Shown: positions 13,078 through 20,858 of the stretch, piece after piece
How positions within the stretch are numbered: the stretch's first letter is position 1
Layout of the letters: each line of letters opens with the position of its first letter
DNA from: Acidimicrobiaceae bacterium
Lineage (GTDB): Bacteria > Actinomycetota > Acidimicrobiia > Acidimicrobiales > Ilumatobacteraceae
DNA: 64,000 bases
Reading direction: 5' to 3'
NCBI GenBank assembly: GCA_016722025.1
Contig: JADKGZ010000019.1
Location: 1-64,000, forward strand
Made by a program: the position numbers and the translations under genes
The notes under the pieces: model-generated
The model's database searches: none
The model's input: only the letters and a program-made list of their open reading frames with translations
What the model was told of the DNA's origin: nothing

Positions 13078-13338
13078 GTGGCAAACATCAAGAGTCAGAA
13101 GAAGCGCATCCTCACCAACGCCAAGCGCGCCGAGCGCAACAAGGCTGTGAAGAGCGAGCTGAAGACCCGCGTGAAGAACGCCGTCAAGGCTGCCGGCACC
13201 GAGCAGAGCGAGGAAGCACTGCGCCTTGCCGTCAAGCGCCTCGATGTGGCCGCTGCCAAGGGCATCATCCACAAGAACCAGGCGGCTCGCCGCAAGAGCC
13301 GCTTGATGAAGCAGCTCAACGCCACCACCGCCGGCTGA
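13078..13338 (+). CDS. rpsT: 30S ribosomal protein S20
   Basis: An 86-residue basic protein starting [11 protein letters not shown] and ending [13 protein letters not shown] helices ([17 protein letters not shown]), the S20 signature. It binds the 5' domain of 16S rRNA. The start codon is GTG at 13078 with an AAAAGGG ribosome site about 9 bp upstream. It stands alone between divergent lepA and convergent holA and is followed by a strong hairpin. Confidence 0.97.
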   Translation: MANIKSQKKRILTNAKRAERNKAVKSELKTRVKNAVKAAGTEQSEEALRLAVKRLDVAAAKGIIHKNQAARRKSRLMKQLNATTAG

Positions 13339-13363
13339 CCTCGTTCAGCCACACGATCTTGCA

Positions 13364-13390
13364 CGAGCCCGGGCTGCACGCCCGGGCTCG
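13364..13390 (+). terminator. Hairpin after rpsT
   Basis: A perfect 11-bp GC-rich stem (CGAGCCCGGGC / GCCCGGGCTCG) around a 5-nt loop, 25 bp after the rpsT stop. It is followed by only two Ts, so it is a weak intrinsic terminator or a Rho-assisted one. It could also serve the convergent holA transcript. Confidence 0.6.
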
Positions 13391-13400
13391 TTCGCGTTGC

Positions 13401-13464
13401 CGTTCACACTCACGGTCGTTCACACTCGCGGTCGTTCACACTCGCGGCCGTTCGCGCTCGTGTC
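13401..13464. repeat. Four tandem 16-bp repeats between rpsT and holA
   Basis: Units CGTTCACACTCACGGT, CGTTCACACTCGCGGT, CGTTCACACTCGCGGC and a degenerate CGTTCGCGCTCGTGTC follow each other without gaps. The last unit runs into the holA stop codon (13463). The repeat probably arose by slippage and could vary in copy number between strains. Confidence 0.8.
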
Positions 13465-14437
13465 AGCGACGGCCGCTGCTCGCCAGTCGCGACAGGCGCG
13501 CCACCAGCACCTCCATCACCAGTTCCTCCGGCCACTCCTTGGCGCCACGCAGATCGAGGTCGGCCTGGGCGAGCAGGCCCACTGCGCGGGTGACGGCGCC
13601 TCCGCCGATCTTGCGGTACTGGTCGAGCGCCTTCTTCGCGGGGAAGCCGGGCTTGATGCCCATCGCGGCGGCGGCCGAGGCCTCGTCGCGAGCGCCGCTG
13701 CCGTCGAGCGACAGCAGCTTGGTGTAGTGACCGTGCAGGATCGACATCACCTGCAACGGGTGGCGGTCGCCGGCGCGCATCATGCGATGCAGCAGCTGCA
13801 GCGAGATGGTGGTGTCGCCGCGATCGATCGCGTCGGTGAGGTCCCACGGCGGCACGCCACCGGCATCACCGAGGAACGGCATCACGTCGGCCGCACGCAG
13901 CACCTTGCCGTCGCCATAGGTGGAGAGCAGCGTGTCGAGGATGCCCTGCAGGCGGCCGGCGTCTTCGCCCAGCCAGCCGGCGAGCTGCTGCACCGCTTGC
14001 GCATCGAGACGCAGCCCGGCGGCCTTGATCTGTTCGTCGAACCATCCCGATCGCTCGCGAGCGCGAGTGGGCGCAGCGGTGGCGACGGTGATGGCCTTTG
14101 CCGCCTTCAGCGCATCGGTGAGTGACTTCGCCATCCGCCCGCCGCCGGCCAGCAGCACCAGCTCGGTGCTGGGGAGCGGATCCGCCAGGTAGGCGACGAG
14201 CGACGCGACGTCGTCGGTGTTGAAGCGACCCACGCCACGCGCCACCACGATGCGGGTATCGGTGAGGAACGGGGCGGTCTGTGCTGCATCGACCACTGAT
14301 CGCAGCTCGTACTCCTCGCCGTCGAAGTCGTCGACCATCAGCGTTCGGTCGCCGTCGCCGACGAGCTGCTTCACCAGCTCGCCGACAGCGGTGAGGATGA
14401 GCGACTCGTCGTCGCCGGTGATGAGGTGACACGCCAT
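13463..14437 (-). CDS. holA: DNA polymerase III subunit delta
   Basis: A 324-residue clamp-loader subunit. It begins MACHLITGDDESLI, has the DDFDGEEYEL and TDTRIVVARGVGRF stretches of HolA, and a C-terminal helical collar domain (LHRMMRAGDRHPLQVMSILHGHYTKLL). It opens the beta clamp during loading. The start at 14437 leaves 7 bp to the comEC stop, so the two are co-transcribed. The order comEA-comEC-holA with rpsT nearby is standard in actinobacteria. Confidence 0.92.
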   Translation of the reverse strand: MACHLITGDDESLILTAVGELVKQLVGDGDRTLMVDDFDGEEYELRSVVDAAQTAPFLTDTRIVVARGVGRFNTDDVASLVAYLADPLPSTELVLLAGGGRMAKSLTDALKAAKAITVATAAPTRARERSGWFDEQIKAAGLRLDAQAVQQLAGWLGEDAGRLQGILDTLLSTYGDGKVLRAADVMPFLGDAGGVPPWDLTDAIDRGDTTISLQLLHRMMRAGDRHPLQVMSILHGHYTKLLSLDGSGARDEASAAAAMGIKPGFPAKKALDQYRKIGGGAVTRAVGLLAQADLDLRGAKEWPEELVMEVLVARLSRLASSGRR

Positions 14438-14444
14438 GGTGCTC

Positions 14445-15836
14445 TCAGATTGGCACATCGCCCGCGGTGGCTCGCGAGCGGTGACGCAGCCAGGCCACGA
14501 GGCACACCAGGCCCAGCAGCCACCACGCTGCGGCCCAGCCGGGCGACGGCTCGGCGGCTGCGGCAACACGCGCCACCGTGGCCACCCAGCGAGTGCCCAG
14601 CCGGGCCGGCAGCATCACCAGCGGCTGCGCGGCCGGCGGCAACGCCGAGGCCAACAGCCCGGCCGGCAGCCCGTAGAGCATCACCACACCGGCAACCGGC
14701 ACGGCCGCCAGGTTGGCGGGCAGCGACATCACCGGCAGCCGGTGGAACACCAACATGCTGGGAAGTGCCACACCCAACTGGGCGCCCAGCGTCACCGCCA
14801 CCGGCAGCCGCAGCCACGCAGGCCCCGGCAACCGAGCGTGCAACCACGGGGCGACGGCGCAGACGCCCGCCGTTGCCCCCACCGACAGCCAGAAGCCGAC
14901 CGACCACACCAACAAGGGATCAACCAGCAGCAGCGCGATCACCGCCAGCCCCAGCAGCCGCAGCGGGTGCGCCTGGCGACCGCGCACGTAGGCGGTGGCC
15001 GCCAGGATGGCCATCACCCCGGCCCGCAGCACCGAGGGCTCGAAGCGAGTGATCGCCATGAACCAGCCGATCAGGCCCACAGTGGCGGCCCACCGCCACC
15101 ATGGGCGCAACCGACGCAGCAGCGGCAGCGCCGCGGCCAGCACGAAGGCCACGTTCTGGCCCGACACGGCCGTCAGGTGCGACAGGCCCGATGCCCGGAA
15201 GTCGTCGACGAGCCACCTCGGCTGACGCGCATCGTCGCCGATGACGAGCCCGGTGAACAGTGCCGCGTCGTCACCCTCCATCGTCGCCTCGGCCGCGCGA
15301 CGCAGGTTGGTCCTCACCCGATTGCTCGCTCGCGCCATCGCCGACCCTGCCACCACGTCGCCGACGACCGCCACATCGAGCCGACCGACCACGTGACGAA
15401 CCTGTGCTCGCCGCGCAACGCCGGTGAGATCGGTGCGGCGGCCCTCGACCCAGACGTACTCGCCGCCTTGTCGATCGGCGAGCTTGCGGCGTGACGAGCC
15501 GTAGAGCCAGGCGTCGAACCGCTCGCCCTCGATCTCCACCGTGGCGCGCAGACCCGAGCCGAAGGGTGTGGGGTCGCCGACCAGTTGGGCCCAGCCGACG
15601 AAGTGCCCCAGCTGCCGCGGTACCACCTGCTGCCACGCTCGCACGCCCGACCACGAACCCAGCGCTGCTGCCACCAGGCAGAGACCGACCACGAGTGCCG
15701 GCTGTCGAGCCAGCAGCGCCACCACGACACCGAACGCTGCGACCCAGAAGCCGTGCCAGATGCCCACCGCGAGGACTGCCGCCAGCAGCACCACCGCACC
15801 GTCGGCCAGGTGGTGCCTGCCGCTCGAGCGCCTCAC
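14445..15836 (-). CDS. comEC: ComEC/Rec2-type DNA channel protein, without beta-lactamase domain
   Basis: A 463-residue polytopic membrane protein with about ten hydrophobic segments. The Competence domain signature SGLSHLTAVSGQNVAFVLA is present near residue 220, and an N-terminal OB-fold-like DUF4131 region precedes it (about 60-140). The protein ends after the membrane core, so the C-terminal metallo-beta-lactamase domain of long ComEC forms is missing. It probably forms the inner-membrane DNA channel. The start is GTG 15836, 16 bp from a divergent gene. Confidence 0.88.
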   Translation of the reverse strand: MRRSSGRHHLADGAVVLLAAVLAVGIWHGFWVAAFGVVVALLARQPALVVGLCLVAAALGSWSGVRAWQQVVPRQLGHFVGWAQLVGDPTPFGSGLRATVEIEGERFDAWLYGSSRRKLADRQGGEYVWVEGRRTDLTGVARRAQVRHVVGRLDVAVVGDVVAGSAMARASNRVRTNLRRAAEATMEGDDAALFTGLVIGDDARQPRWLVDDFRASGLSHLTAVSGQNVAFVLAAALPLLRRLRPWWRWAATVGLIGWFMAITRFEPSVLRAGVMAILAATAYVRGRQAHPLRLLGLAVIALLLVDPLLVWSVGFWLSVGATAGVCAVAPWLHARLPGPAWLRLPVAVTLGAQLGVALPSMLVFHRLPVMSLPANLAAVPVAGVVMLYGLPAGLLASALPPAAQPLVMLPARLGTRWVATVARVAAAAEPSPGWAAAWWLLGLVCLVAWLRHRSRATAGDVPI

Positions 15837-15852
15837 GTCGTACGCTCGCAGG

Positions 15853-16293
15853 ATGCAGCCCGCCCAGGTGTTGGCCCCACCGGTACCGCTGGGCCCGCGC
15901 GCCTATCGGCGCCGCATTCGGCGGCTGGGGCCCATCGCCGGCCTGCTGCCACCGTCGGCATTGGGTGCGATGGCGTTGCTGCTGCTGCACGACAACACGT
16001 CGACCGTGCGCGGGGTGCTGGGCTTCCTGGTCGCCGTGCTGGCCGCGCCTGGCCTGCTGGTGGCGGGTGCACCGATGGCCGGAAGCACCGGGCTGTACGT
16101 GGCTGCCACCGCGGGCAGCGCTGCCATGTGGTTGCTGATCGGTGCCGCGGCCACCGCTCGTGCCACACGCTCGCCCGTCGCCACGTGGCGCGACTTCTGG
16201 AAGGAACACTTCTGGCTGGCGGGCGCGGTGTGGCTGGGTGTGGTGGGCGCGCTGGTGGCCGCCAACCTGATCCTTGGCGGCGCGTTCCTGTAA
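15853..16293 (+). CDS. Small integral membrane protein, unknown function
   Basis: 146 residues with four hydrophobic segments (LLPPSALGAMALLLL, VLGFLVAVLAAPGLLVAG, LYVAATAGSAAMWLLIGAAA, LAGAVWLGVVGALVAANLIL). I do not recognise a family. It sits in the opposite orientation between comEC and comEA, and its stop lies 3 bp from the comEA stop. Its position suggests either a link to the DNA-uptake membrane complex or chance. Confidence 0.65.
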   Translation: MQPAQVLAPPVPLGPRAYRRRIRRLGPIAGLLPPSALGAMALLLLHDNTSTVRGVLGFLVAVLAAPGLLVAGAPMAGSTGLYVAATAGSAAMWLLIGAAATARATRSPVATWRDFWKEHFWLAGAVWLGVVGALVAANLILGGAFL

Positions 16294-16296
16294 CGC

Positions 16297-16986
16297 TCAC
16301 ACCGTCACCAGCCCGCGCAGCGCCTCGAGCTTGGCGGGGCCGATGCCGCGGACGTCTGCAAGGTCGTCGACCGAGGCGAACGGGCCGTGCTGCTCGCGGT
16401 GCGCAAGGATTGTTGCTGCGGTGGCCGGCCCCACGCCGGGCAGCGATTCGAGATCGGTGGCGGTGGCGGTGTTGAGGTTCACCGGGCCAGCGGGTGCGCT
16501 GGTGCTGCCAGGGCCGGCCGACAACACCACGGGTGGGGTCTCCCCGATCCGCGGCACGTACACGCGCTGGCCGTCGGTGAGCAGCGCAGCGAGGTTCAAC
16601 GCGTCGGCATTGGCCTCGGTCGTCAGCCCGCCGGCAGCGTGGACCGCGTCGATCACACGGGCGCCGGTGTCGAGCCGATACACGCCCGGCGCAGCGACCG
16701 CGCCGGCGACGTGCACCACCGCCACCGCCACGGTGGTTGCCGGCGTGGCCGAGGCAGCGGTAGCTGCCGCCGTGGTGGTGGAGGCGCCCGCCGACGGCGC
16801 ATACGGCAACTTGGACTCGGTGGTGACCGGTGGCGGCTTCACCAACCAGTACGCACCTGCGACCACGGCGAGCACGACCACGGCTGCAGCCAGCACCCTT
16901 GCCAACCCGACCCACTCGATCCATGACCCGAGGCGAGCGACGAGCGAGCGTGGCGGTGGTGGGCGATCCGGGAAGTCGGACACCAT
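16297..16986 (-). CDS. comEA: ComEA-like DNA-binding protein (SLBB + helix-hairpin-helix)
   Basis: 229 residues. An N-terminal membrane anchor (VLAAAVVVLAVVAGAYWLV, about residues 30-50) is followed by a Thr/Ala-rich linker, an SLBB domain (VHVAGAVAAPGVYRLDTGARVIDAVHAAGG) and a C-terminal double HhH (VNLNTATATDLESLPGVGPATAATILAHRE, then DVRGIGPAKLEALRGL). This is the standard surface DNA receptor of competence. It probably passes DNA to ComEC. Confidence 0.92.
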   Translation of the reverse strand: MVSDFPDRPPPPRSLVARLGSWIEWVGLARVLAAAVVVLAVVAGAYWLVKPPPVTTESKLPYAPSAGASTTTAAATAASATPATTVAVAVVHVAGAVAAPGVYRLDTGARVIDAVHAAGGLTTEANADALNLAALLTDGQRVYVPRIGETPPVVLSAGPGSTSAPAGPVNLNTATATDLESLPGVGPATAATILAHREQHGPFASVDDLADVRGIGPAKLEALRGLVTV

Positions 16987-17067
16987 GGCTCCCTAGCGTG
17001 AGCGGGCGCACGGCCCGAACGAACGACTGGGGGAAGCCACGGCCGACCATATCGGCCGGGCGCGTTG

Positions 17068-17409
17068 CTACGACGCGACGCGCTGGGAAAGTTCGTCGCG
17101 GACCGCAGTGGCCAGCTGACGGCGGGCCACCCAATCTGCCTCGATCTCCATCGGCATGCGCAGGTACGCGCCCCGGTGGCCTTTGCGGCGCATGCGCCAC
17201 AACAGGTAGCTGCCGAGGTACCGCACGGCGAAACCGACGGCGCCGTACCGACGCCACTGCCGAACGTGCACCAGCTCGTGGCGCAGCAGGTAGGGGGTTG
17301 CCTTGCCGGTGCGCACGATGACCAGCGAACCGAGGGTGATGCCATCGGCGCCCCTGGGCACCGGGCCGCCCTCCCAGAGGCGGTACCCATCACGCTGCTC
17401 GACACGCAT
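17068..17409 (-). CDS. Small HExxH zinc-peptidase-like protein
   Basis: 113 residues with a clear HELVHVRQWRRYG motif near residue 44 and a downstream acidic residue in MEIEADWVARR that could be the third zinc ligand. The protein is shorter than ordinary metalloproteases and has no signal peptide, so it may be a minimal peptidase-like fold of unknown substrate. The last backbone gene before the island. Confidence 0.75.
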   Translation of the reverse strand: MRVEQRDGYRLWEGGPVPRGADGITLGSLVIVRTGKATPYLLRHELVHVRQWRRYGAVGFAVRYLGSYLLWRMRRKGHRGAYLRMPMEIEADWVARRQLATAVRDELSQRVAS

Positions 17410-17463
17410 GGACGTGAAGCCTACCTCCGTGCGATGACAGCCCGGAACAGCGCCGGGTTTCAG

Positions 17464-17499
17464 TAGCCAGGGTCGCTGGGCCAGTGGGGCTGGAACTTG
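17464..17499 (-). pseudogene. 3'-terminal remnant resembling the PatA-like acyltransferase
   Basis: On the minus strand this encodes KFQPHWPSDPGY followed by a stop. The intact acyltransferase at 29103-30044 ends LFQPNWPSDPGYDA in the same orientation. Nothing acyltransferase-like lies upstream (towards 17600). It looks like the leftover gene end produced when an element integrates at the 3' end of a gene. A C-terminal scrap of a lost paralogue is the alternative. Confidence 0.5.
17470..17496 (+). repeat. Left copy of imperfect 27-bp direct repeat (possible attL)
   Basis: This 27-mer (starting GGGTCGCTGGGCCAGT) matches 29119-29145 at 25 of 27 positions in the same orientation. The two copies bracket the 11.6-kb island that contains the recombinase genes. 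Over the longer homologous stretch, differences fall mostly at third codon positions, as expected if one copy was brought in by an element carrying its own gene end. Confidence 0.5.
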
Positions 17500-17599
17500 G
17501 CCTTGGGGTACTCCTCACTGCGGCGATGTGGCCGGGAGGTCCGATGACCTGCGGAAACGCTCCTCCATGACCGACAAACCAACGTTCAAGCGGCCGAGG

Positions 17600-17900
17600 T
17601 CAGGCCGCGCGGACCGTGACGCGTTGATCGAGTGGGAGCTCGGCGATGATGAGGTCGATCGCGAGGAAGACGACGACGGCGCCGAGGAGCGCGAAAGCTG
17701 CGCCGAGCCACGAGCGGCGGCGCTCGATGCGGGGTTGGTTGCAGTCGTACCACCGTTCGAGCTCGTCGGCGAGGTACTCGTGGACGCCCCATGGTGCGCC
17801 GGCGGAGGTCGTCGAGGCGTTGTTCCTGGCGTGCGAGCGCTGAAGAGGCCTCTCGTGCGTAGACCTCGAAGTCATTGGCGTGGGGACGTTCCGCACACAA
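17600..17900 (-). CDS. Small single-span membrane protein (frameshifted)
   Basis: About 100 residues if one base of the C-run at 17787-17790 is ignored. The N-terminal half reads ANDFEVYAREASSALARQEQRLDDLRRRT (coiled-coil-like). The second half reads VHEYLADELERWYDCNQPRIERRRSWLGA, then a hydrophobic span ALLGAVVVFLAIDLIIAEL. The two halves lie in different frames joined at the homopolymer. The start is unclear: the open frame offers only TTG at 17900. Family not recognised. Confidence 0.5.
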
Positions 17901-17945
17901 TCTCGCCGGTCAGCCGGTGACGGAGAGCGACCACCGCTTCGAGGG

Positions 17946-17974
17946 TTGCACCGGTGCGCCATATCGGGCATTCT
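17946..17974 (+). promoter_or_regulatory. Leaderless promoter of lipoprotein gene 17981
   Basis: TTGCAC (17946-17951), a 17-bp spacer, CATTCT (17969-17974), then gctcgg and the GTG start. The segment from the spacer to the start closely matches the promoter at 25851-25879 (both have ATCGGGCA, then six bases, then GCTCGGGTG). The -10 to start distance of 6 nt implies leaderless mRNA. Confidence 0.65.
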
Positions 17975-17980
17975 GCTCGG

Positions 17981-18406
17981 GTGTTGTCGCTTCGTTCAAA
18001 GACGGTCCGTGCGGCCTGCGCCGGAGTTGTCCTCGCGGCTCTGGCGGTCAGTGCGTGTGGCGACGACGGCGACAGCGGCGCGGTCGTCCAGAGTCCCGAT
18101 CTCGAATGCGGCGGCGAACGCAGCGGCACATTCAACCCCGACTTTGATCCTGCGAGTCCCGGTGAGGCTACGTCGGACATCGCTACCGAAGCCGTCGTGC
18201 AGCCGTTCGCCGCGAGCCACAACGGCCAGGTCGTGGTGCTCCGGTCCGATACGAAAGCAGTGGAGGTTGACGGCAAGCGCGTGCTCGTCGTCGTCGCCCG
18301 CCCAGCTCCCGCCGGTGGGTTCTGGGCAGATTCGGTGTTCTACTGCGAGCCGTTCTTCGAAACGGGTCCGGTGACACCTCAGACCGCTCCTGATGTAACC
18401 AACTGA
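17981..18406 (+). CDS. Putative lipoprotein
   Basis: 141 residues from GTG 17981. A signal peptide with lipobox (GVVLAALAVSAC) is followed by GDDGDSGAV. The mature part has two cysteines (LECGG and FYCEP) that could form a disulfide. No family recognised. I prefer this start over the ATG at 17954 because a promoter with correct spacing ends 6 nt before the GTG. It is divergent from the small membrane protein gene. Confidence 0.7.
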   Translation: MLSLRSKTVRAACAGVVLAALAVSACGDDGDSGAVVQSPDLECGGERSGTFNPDFDPASPGEATSDIATEAVVQPFAASHNGQVVVLRSDTKAVEVDGKRVLVVVARPAPAGGFWADSVFYCEPFFETGPVTPQTAPDVTN

Positions 18407-18422
18407 ATGCCATATCTGTAGA

Positions 18423-18435
18423 TATTCCGGTGATC
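18423..18435 (+). repeat. Left inverted repeat of recombinase module
   Basis: Perfect 13-bp match, in inverse orientation, to two copies downstream of the second recombinase gene. It lies 60 bp before the first recombinase start, so it could also act as an operator for autoregulation. Confidence 0.7.
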
Positions 18436-18494
18436 GAGTGAGGCTGGCGGGGGCTTCTCGTCGAGGGTCTGCTTGTGGCTGATCGGAGATCGGG

Positions 18495-19502
18495 ATGTCG
18501 TCGTTGGAGGTCGTGTTGGAGGGTCCGCGTGGCAGGGCGGAGCTGCTGGACCGCTATGTCGAGTTCGTCGCTGCGAGGTGCCGGCGGAACACGGTGATCG
18601 CGACGGTGTCGGACTTGCGGGTGTTCTTCGCGGTGATCGACAAGGACCCGGCGGCGGTGACGCCGGCGGACGTGTTCGAGTTCATCAGTACTCAACGTCG
18701 AGGTGATGGCGACGGGCGTGTGGTGCGTCTCGTCGACGGCGAAGCTGGGATGGCAGCGCGCACGATCCGTCGCCGACTGGCAGTGATGTCGGGCTTGTTC
18801 AACTGGCTGGTGTTGTGCGGTGAGATGGGAGCGAACCCGGTGCCGCGTGGGATGGCGACACGGCGCAGCGGTGCCGGCGGTCAGCCGTCGGGGTCGCCGT
18901 TGATCCGCACGCCGCGGACGTTGCCTAAGGTGTTGGACCCGGCCGACGTGATCGCCTTGTTGGGCGCTGCCCGTCATTGGCGGGATCGGGCGATGTTGGA
19001 AGCGATGGTGCTCGGTGGTCTGCGTTGCTGCGAGGTGATCGGGTTGCGGTTGGAGGATCTGCAACCGACACAGCGGCTGGTGTTCATCGCGGATGGCAAG
19101 GGCGGTCATCAGCGTCTGATCCCGATGTCGGGCCAGTTCTTCCAGAGCCTGTCGCACTACCTGTCCACGGAGCGGCCGGCGGACGCGACGACTGACGCCG
19201 TGTTCGTCGCGTTGAAAGGCGCCCGCCGGGGCGGGCCGTTGTCGATTGACGGGCTCGAGCAGATCGTGCGCGCCGCGAAGGGTCGGGCGGGTTTGGAACG
19301 CGCGACGTGTCACCAGTTGCGGCACACCTGTTTGACCAGGCTGCGCGAAGCAGGGATGGCACTGGAAGCGATCCAAGCCCAGGCCGGTCACCGCTCGATC
19401 GAGTCAACACGCGTCTATCTGCATCTCGCTGACGGCTGGCTCGCCAGCGAGTATCAGCGCGCTTCGGATCTGATCGACGCGTCGGTCGGGGTCCTCAAGT
19501 GA
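18495..19502 (+). CDS. Tyrosine recombinase A
   Basis: A 335-residue XerC/D-like recombinase. The N-terminal SAM-like core-binding domain spans about 10-120 and the catalytic domain about 150-325. The catalytic residues are all visible: Arg in MVLGGLRCCEVIGL, Lys in DGKGGHQR, His-x-x-Arg in CHQLRHTCLTRL, His in AGHRSIESTRVYLH, with the nucleophilic Tyr in VYLH. It overlaps the next recombinase gene by 4 bp (19499-19502), so both are made together. The layout recalls the tnpA-tnpB pair of Tn554-type elements. It lacks an IntI-specific insertion. Confidence 0.9.
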   Translation: MSSLEVVLEGPRGRAELLDRYVEFVAARCRRNTVIATVSDLRVFFAVIDKDPAAVTPADVFEFISTQRRGDGDGRVVRLVDGEAGMAARTIRRRLAVMSGLFNWLVLCGEMGANPVPRGMATRRSGAGGQPSGSPLIRTPRTLPKVLDPADVIALLGAARHWRDRAMLEAMVLGGLRCCEVIGLRLEDLQPTQRLVFIADGKGGHQRLIPMSGQFFQSLSHYLSTERPADATTDAVFVALKGARRGGPLSIDGLEQIVRAAKGRAGLERATCHQLRHTCLTRLREAGMALEAIQAQAGHRSIESTRVYLHLADGWLASEYQRASDLIDASVGVLK

Positions 19503-20746
19503 GCGCCGCGTTTGCGCTCGCCGAACCGGCCGATGATCAGCCGTGGCGTCACCGCGATTGGGATGTCGTGCTCGCGCACGCACCCCGGTTTGCGGTCACG
19601 GCCTGGCGTTATCTGGATCAGCTGGCAGTCTCGATGCGACCGGCGACGGTCGACGCGGCGGACAACACGCTGCGCTGCTTCGCCGGGTTCCTCGTTGCCG
19701 AACACCCTGACCTGGTCGGGTTCGTCGACGTCAAACGCGTCCATGTCGAAGGGTTCAAGTTGTTCTTTGTCGCGCACGTGACTGCTGCCGGTCGGCCTCC
19801 GGCGCGCAACACGATCCGGCAACGCTTCGGGTTGCTGCGCTCGTTCTTCGATCGGATCATCGAGTGGGACTGGGACGACGCACCCTTGCGGATCCCGATC
19901 TTCACCGTCGATGTCCCCGTCGCGGATGACCCGCTGCCACGGTTCCTCGATGACGTCCAAGCCGCCCGTCTCGCTGCCGCAGCCGCGGTCGCCGCGCCGT
20001 TCGACCGGCTGGTGATCGAGCTGTTATCGCGCACCGGGATGCGCGCCAGCGAGCTGTGCACCCTCGAGCGCGACGCTGTGGTCGAGCTCAACGGCACACC
20101 ATGGTTGCGGGTCCCGGTCGGCAAACTGCACAACGACCGCTACGTGCCGTTGCATCCCAACGCCGCCCGTCTGCTCGCCGACTGGACCACACGGCATCCG
20201 CCCGTGAACGGCCGTCTGTTGCACGACGGACAACTGTTGGATCGGCACCGCGTCGGACGCATCGTCGCCCGTGTCGCCACCGCCGCCGGCCTCGGACACG
20301 TGCACCCGCACCAGTTGCGCCACACGTTGGCGACGCAGGCGATCAACCGTGGCATGCGCCTGGAAGCGATCGCGACGATGCTCGGCCATCGCAGCCTGCG
20401 CATGACGCTCACCTACGCGCGGATCGCGAACAAGACCGTCGCCGACGAATACGCGACAGCGTCAGCGAAGATCGACGCGCTCTACACGGCCACCGACCCA
20501 GAGCAACGCCTCCAACAGCTCGCCGGCGAGCACCGCCGGATGCTCGCCAACGGCTGGTGCCAACGACCCGTTGCGACTGACTGCGCGTACGAGACGATCT
20601 GCGAAGGCTGCGGCTACTACCAGACCACCATCGAGTTCCGCCCCACCCTGCGAGCCCAGGCCGAGCATGCCGAACGCAACCAGCAGACCGACCGGGCGGC
20701 CATCTTCAACCGGCTCCTCGACGGCCTCCCAGCCGAGACCGGCTGA
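19499..20746 (+). CDS. Tyrosine recombinase B with C-terminal cysteine motif
   Basis: 415 residues. Catalytic residues: Arg in LLSRTGMRASELCTLE, Lys in GKLHNDRYVPLH, HxxR in HPHQLRHTLATQA, His in MLGHRSLRMTLTYARI, with Tyr in TYARI. Beyond the catalytic domain there is an extra tail with CAYETICEGCGYY (C-x6-C-x2-C), probably a small zinc-binding site, then a helical end. The start overlaps recombinase A. Such pairs act jointly in Tn554-like transposition. That this pair handles the surrounding cassettes is inference. Confidence 0.9.
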   Translation: MSAAFALAEPADDQPWRHRDWDVVLAHAPRFAVTAWRYLDQLAVSMRPATVDAADNTLRCFAGFLVAEHPDLVGFVDVKRVHVEGFKLFFVAHVTAAGRPPARNTIRQRFGLLRSFFDRIIEWDWDDAPLRIPIFTVDVPVADDPLPRFLDDVQAARLAAAAAVAAPFDRLVIELLSRTGMRASELCTLERDAVVELNGTPWLRVPVGKLHNDRYVPLHPNAARLLADWTTRHPPVNGRLLHDGQLLDRHRVGRIVARVATAAGLGHVHPHQLRHTLATQAINRGMRLEAIATMLGHRSLRMTLTYARIANKTVADEYATASAKIDALYTATDPEQRLQQLAGEHRRMLANGWCQRPVATDCAYETICEGCGYYQTTIEFRPTLRAQAEHAERNQQTDRAAIFNRLLDGLPAETG

Positions 20747-20751
20747 CCACC

Positions 20752-20796
20752 GATCACCGGAATAACCCGATCACCCCTTGACAGATCACCGGAATA
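20752..20796 (+). repeat. Right repeats of recombinase module (two copies, 32 bp apart)
   Basis: GATCACCGGAATAAC occurs at 20752-20766 and 20784-20798, directly after the second recombinase gene, and both are inverse matches of 18423-18435. The second copy abuts the boundary motif TGCCG at 20799. Confidence 0.7.
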
Positions 20797-20813
20797 ACTG
20801 CCGCTCTGCTCGC

Positions 20814-20842
20814 TGGACAACGCCGCCCGCTTCGGGCACTAG
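20814..20842 (+). promoter_or_regulatory. Orphan promoter-like element after the recombinase module
   Basis: TGGACA (20814-20819), 17 bp, CACTAG (20837-20842). Together with the preceding bases it is a near-copy of the element at 21465-21493 (shared TGCCGCTCTGCTCGCTGGAC). It points into the 3' end of the convergent lipoprotein gene, with only a 13-codon frame behind it, so it either lost its gene or makes antisense RNA. Confidence 0.45.
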
Positions 20843-20858
20843 GCGCTAGTTGGTCGAC

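Larger units (their letters stand above)
18421..20798 (+). mobile_element. Two-recombinase module bounded by 13-bp inverted repeats
   Basis: TATTCCGGTGATC at 18423-18435 recurs in inverse orientation (GATCACCGGAATA) at 20752-20764 and again at 20784-20796, with a partial GATCACC at 20769. Only the two tyrosine recombinase genes lie between. Removing the module joins catatc (18411-18416) to TGCCGCTCTG (20799), which recreates the boundary motif seen between the other island units. The repeats are probably recombinase binding sites. Confidence 0.65.

Noticed and set aside
13401..13464. Short CRISPR array
   Set aside because: The 16-bp units follow one another without spacers and no cas genes are present.
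17410..17600. tRNA gene as the island's integration site
   Set aside because: Neither island end contains a tRNA-like cloverleaf; the shared sequence is coding (end of the acyltransferase).
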